The notes under the pieces: model-generated
Seen by the model: the letters and a program-made list of their open reading frames with translations, nothing else
Databases searched by the model: none
What the model was told of the DNA's origin: nothing
Shown: one piece after another, positions 61,453-64,000 of the stretch
Position numbering within the stretch: the stretch's first letter is position 1
Layout: each line of letters opens with the position of its first letter
Position numbers and translations under genes: made by a program
Source of the DNA: JAKFXL01 sp947085765
GTDB taxonomy: Bacteria > Pseudomonadota > Gammaproteobacteria > Tenderiales > Tenderiaceae
Reading direction: 5' to 3'
Length of the DNA stretch: 64,000 bases
Assembly (NCBI GenBank): GCA_947085765.1
Contig: CAMTXZ010000004.1
Location: 1 to 64,000 of the forward strand

Positions 61453-64000
61453 TCAGGATATCTGACGCATCAACTGCTCAGCTTCCTGGCGGTGGCTGCT
61501 GCCCCCCTCTTTAACAACCTCATCCAGTATCAAGAGGGCGCCACTCTGGTCGCCCATATCAATGTAAGCGCGCGCCAAATCAAGCTTGGTGCCCACAATA
61601 TCATCCGCACCTTGAAAAATATCGCTTTCAGGCTCCTCATCCTGCTGATCAGACACACTTTCGTCCAGGCTCAAATGATCTACATTTTTGACGCCAGCGC
61701 TATCATTTACCACATTAGCAACGGGCACATAGCCACCATCCATCTCCGTTTTAACATCACGCGACTGAAACGAAGAGATTGCCGGAGCAATGGTCCAATC
61801 ATCACTTTCACTGTCACCTTTGACAGGGTCAACCGCTGCTGGCGATTCACCCAGCTGGTCAACATCAGCTCCTGAGATCAGATCATCAAAACCATTTCCA
61901 TCAATATTAAACTCATCCAGTGAGGTGAGCGGCAGCTGCTCATCACCACCCGGCGCGATAACATCGTCCGTTTCCAACTCTTCATCTACTGCCACAACGT
62001 CGGCATCAAGAGAAAACTTCTGCTCGTCAGGAAAATCCATCTCATCCAACGAGGTCAAATTCTGCTCAGTCATCTCCAGCTCAACCGAGCGCTCAGCAGC
62101 CTCGTCATCATCGAGTGAAGAGATACTCAAACTACTGGCCAAATCATCATCACTCAGATCAAACGAAAATTCATCAGCAAAATCGGAATGACTTTTTTCA
62201 GAAACAACCTCCTTATCCGAAGCTACAGCAACACCGCTTAAGCCGGCTAATGCCACGCTGCTCACAACCACTGCGCCGGGAGCCCCTGACGCCTCGGCAA
62301 AGAGCGGGTGCTCTGCAGCAATCTCCCGTCCCATCTCAACTGCTTGCGCCCAGAGGTCATCCTCCTGTCCCCCAAGAGAGGCATACAGGGCCTCGGCTTG
62401 AGCTTCAAAAGCATCCTTATCTTTCGTTGTGAAATAGATCTCCAGCAGTTTTAATTTCAGTTCACTTCGGCTGCCGTCCTGACGAATCGCCTCTTTCAGA
62501 AGGGCTTCTGCCTGTTCATAACGACGATAGGCGAGATAAACGTCAGCCTCTGCGATTGGGTCAATCTCACTCTCTTCCGCCTGAAGCATGCCCATACTAG
62601 AGGCCACGTTAAAATCTGGAGTGGCGGCTTCATCTATCACCTCACCAAAGTCTTGCTCATCCAGAATAGGTTTTGCCACTACTGCAGCACCACCGGCAAC
62701 CTTTGCTACATTGGGCATACTATCGAACCCGGAAGGGGGTTCAACACGACTCGTATCGTCCGCATCATGCGATTCTGCCTGACGGCGCCGGCGAATAAGC
62801 GCCACCACCAGAAGAAGTAACAGGGGTCCACCTGCTGCTGCGGCCAGAAGAATCGGATCAGCCATTATTTGATCAATTAAGGTGGGCTCAGGGGCAGCCG
62901 CCTCACTATCCGTTTTAGCTTCGCTAGGCGCTGGCGCAACCGCCACTGCTGCCTGAGGATCTGCCACGTCAGCCGCTGACTCCTTCGGCCCGTCCCCTCG
63001 TTGGAGTGTACTCAAGGTATCACCCTTGAGCGTTAACAGGCGCTGCACGGCCTCCAGCTGACTCTCAAGATCAACAAGACGTGCCTTAAGGTCGGCGTTT
63101 TCCCGTTTAGCAACCTCGGCGGTTTCTAACGCCAGGGCCAGCTGTCCGGTAACACCCCCTTTGCCCCCCACTGACGAACCCGCACCACCCTGCTCTTTTG
63201 CATCTTCAGGTGAAAGCAGTTTCAAGCGGGCGTTTGTGCTGGCGGCAGTGCCAGGAGCCACCTTTGCTGGAGCCGCAGGTGCAATCACAGCGGCGGCCTG
63301 TTGGCGCTGATTAACTGAGGATGAGTCGACATCCGCAGCCTGCCACGCCTGATACTGACGATTGGTCTCAGCGACAGCTTCAGAGCTGGAGATAGAGTTG
63401 ATCATATCCATAGAGGGCGCGCGCAAAATGTGCCCGGCCTTCAATTTATTCACGTTGTCGTCAATAAATGCGTCAGGATTCTCTTTCAACAGAGCCATCA
63501 TCATCTGTGGAACGGATACCGAACTGCCTGGGCGCATCTCCCGCGCCACATGCCATAACGTATCTGTACGGGTCGTAGGACCATAACTACCCACGGCTCG
63601 CGGCGCTGACTTGACCGCCGCAGCTGCTGTACTGACCACTTTTTTCTGACCACGATCAATAGCGGCAGACTGCGTCTTGGCTGCTTTTACCGGCGCAACC
63701 GCCTGGCTATCATCAAAAACGGGGGGGTCGAGCAGCAGTGTATATTCGCGCATCAGCTGGCCATTAGACCAACTGGCCATCAGTATCAAATCGAGGAAAG
63801 GCTCACGTATCGGGGTATCGGACAGTATGGTTATGTAAGGGGCGCCGGCTCCCTGGGTCACCACACCAAAGCGCAGATCACGCAGAGCTGCCGTCCGCTC
63901 TATCCCCATTCGGCTAAAAGCCTCGTTTGAGGCCAGAGCAACCCGCAATGCACTCAGCTCGGCAGCTGTAGTGGAGAGCAGCCTGATTTGCGCCTTGAGG
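61453..64000 (-). CDS. fimV: FimV-family polar/pilus assembly protein, 5' end beyond window
   Basis: FimV is an inner-membrane, peptidoglycan-binding hub needed for type IV pilus assembly, twitching and cyclic-nucleotide signalling in Pseudomonas. The frame is open to the right edge; the visible start is internal and matches the FimV N-terminal domain (A-E-L-S-A-L-R-V-A-L-A-S-N-E-A-F). It has a LysM-like region near 63400-63580, a coiled coil near 63030-63150, a membrane helix near 62790-62870 followed by R-R-R-R, a very acidic cytoplasmic part and the FimV C-terminal TPR-like motif K-L-D-L-A-R-A-Y-I-D-M-G-D. The orphan GspH/FimT pseudopilin near 12 kb may belong to the same pilus. Confidence 0.93.
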   Translation of the reverse strand, partial: LKAQIRLLSTTAAELSALRVALASNEAFSRMGIERTAALRDLRFGVVTQGAGAPYITILSDTPIREPFLDLILMASWSNGQLMREYTLLLDPPVFDDSQAVAPVKAAKTQSAAIDRGQKKVVSTAAAAVKSAPRAVGSYGPTTRTDTLWHVAREMRPGSSVSVPQMMMALLKENPDAFIDDNVNKLKAGHILRAPSMDMINSISSSEAVAETNRQYQAWQAADVDSSSVNQRQQAAAVIAPAAPAKVAPGTAASTNARLKLLSPEDAKEQGGAGSSVGGKGGVTGQLALALETAEVAKRENADLKARLVDLESQLEAVQRLLTLKGDTLSTLQRGDGPKESAADVADPQAAVAVAPAPSEAKTDSEAAAPEPTLIDQIMADPILLAAAAGGPLLLLLVVALIRRRRQAESHDADDTSRVEPPSGFDSMPNVAKVAGGAAVVAKPILDEQDFGEVIDEAATPDFNVASSMGMLQAEESEIDPIAEADVYLAYRRYEQAEALLKEAIRQDGSRSELKLKLLEIYFTTKDKDAFEAQAEALYASLGGQEDDLWAQAVEMGREIAAEHPLFAEASGAPGAVVVSSVALAGLSGVAVASDKEVVSEKSHSDFADEFSFDLSDDDLASSLSISSLDDDEAAERSVELEMTEQNLTSLDEMDFPDEQKFSLDADVVAVDEELETDDVIAPGGDEQLPLTSLDEFNIDGNGFDDLISGADVDQLGESPAAVDPVKGDSESDDWTIAPAISSFQSRDVKTEMDGGYVPVANVVNDSAGVKNVDHLSLDESVSDQQDEEPESDIFQGADDIVGTKLDLARAYIDMGDQSGALLILDEVVKEGGSSHRQEAEQLMRQIS

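Noticed and set aside
1..64000. Insertion sequences, prophage, CRISPR arrays, rRNA operon
   Set aside because: No transposase, integrase, phage structural or cas gene, regularly spaced repeat or rRNA segment was seen.

Overview
The window reads as chromosome of a free-living gammaproteobacterium. The evidence is gene order: glyA-nrdR-ribD-ribE-ribB-ribH-nusB-thiL-pgpA, queA-tgt-yajC-secD-secF, and a FimV homologue. The proteins are not enterobacterial in type (AspB-like aminotransferase, FolE2, GH57, HPr-rel-A genes, CFI-box protein, GGDEF/EAL proteins), which suggests an environmental, perhaps Chromatiales/Thiotrichales-like, lineage; that placement is inference. I saw no transposase, integrase, phage gene, CRISPR array or rRNA. 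There is one tRNA gene.

Layout. 0-1.6 kb: end of a TRAP transporter (dctQ, dctM). 1.6-6.7 kb, minus strand: six signalling genes (OmpR-type regulator, soluble histidine kinase, PhnD-like periplasmic binding protein, membrane PAS kinase, two single-domain receivers). 7.2-8.2 kb: an exported Gly/Met-rich protein with G8 and G9 tracts in its coding sequence. 8.2-12.1 kb: uvrB, an aspartate aminotransferase and a lone pseudopilin. 12.1-18.2 kb, minus strand: a Tat-type exported TPGFW protein, then PqqD-like, HprK-like and nucleotidyltransferase genes (HPr-rel-A set), running into cobU-cobT-cobC-cobS. 18.7-23.3 kb: a Rossmann protein and a 1244-residue Asp-box propeller protein ending in a CFI-box anchor. 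23.3-25.1 kb, minus strand: ampD, ROK kinase, VanZ. 25.4-32.7 kb: an Na+/H+ antiporter, dxs-queD-folE2 and a PAS-GGDEF-EAL protein.

32.7-40.0 kb, minus strand: the riboflavin/one-carbon housekeeping cluster. 40.0-41.7 kb: a diguanylate cyclase with a hairpin-rich leader, closed by a bidirectional terminator. 41.7-47.2 kb, minus strand: queA-tgt-yajC-secD-secF. 47.3 kb: tRNA-Leu(CAA) with a clear promoter. 47.5-60.7 kb: glycogen/maltodextrin genes (glgC1; glgC2-GH57-malQ; divergent glgB), interrupted by an 891-residue lipoprotein of unknown function, a FemAB-like acyltransferase and rlmJ. A perfect TGTGA-N6-TCACA site lies between the lipoprotein and FemAB-like genes. 60.7-64 kb, minus strand: fimV (its 5' end lies beyond the window) followed by a CbiQ/EcfT-like membrane protein.

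How they work together. FolE2 and QueD begin, and Tgt and QueA finish, queuosine tRNA modification. GlgC, GlgB, MalQ and GH57 make and remodel alpha-glucan. The HPr-rel-A set and the six-gene sensory operon are the least described modules and the best candidates for new biology.
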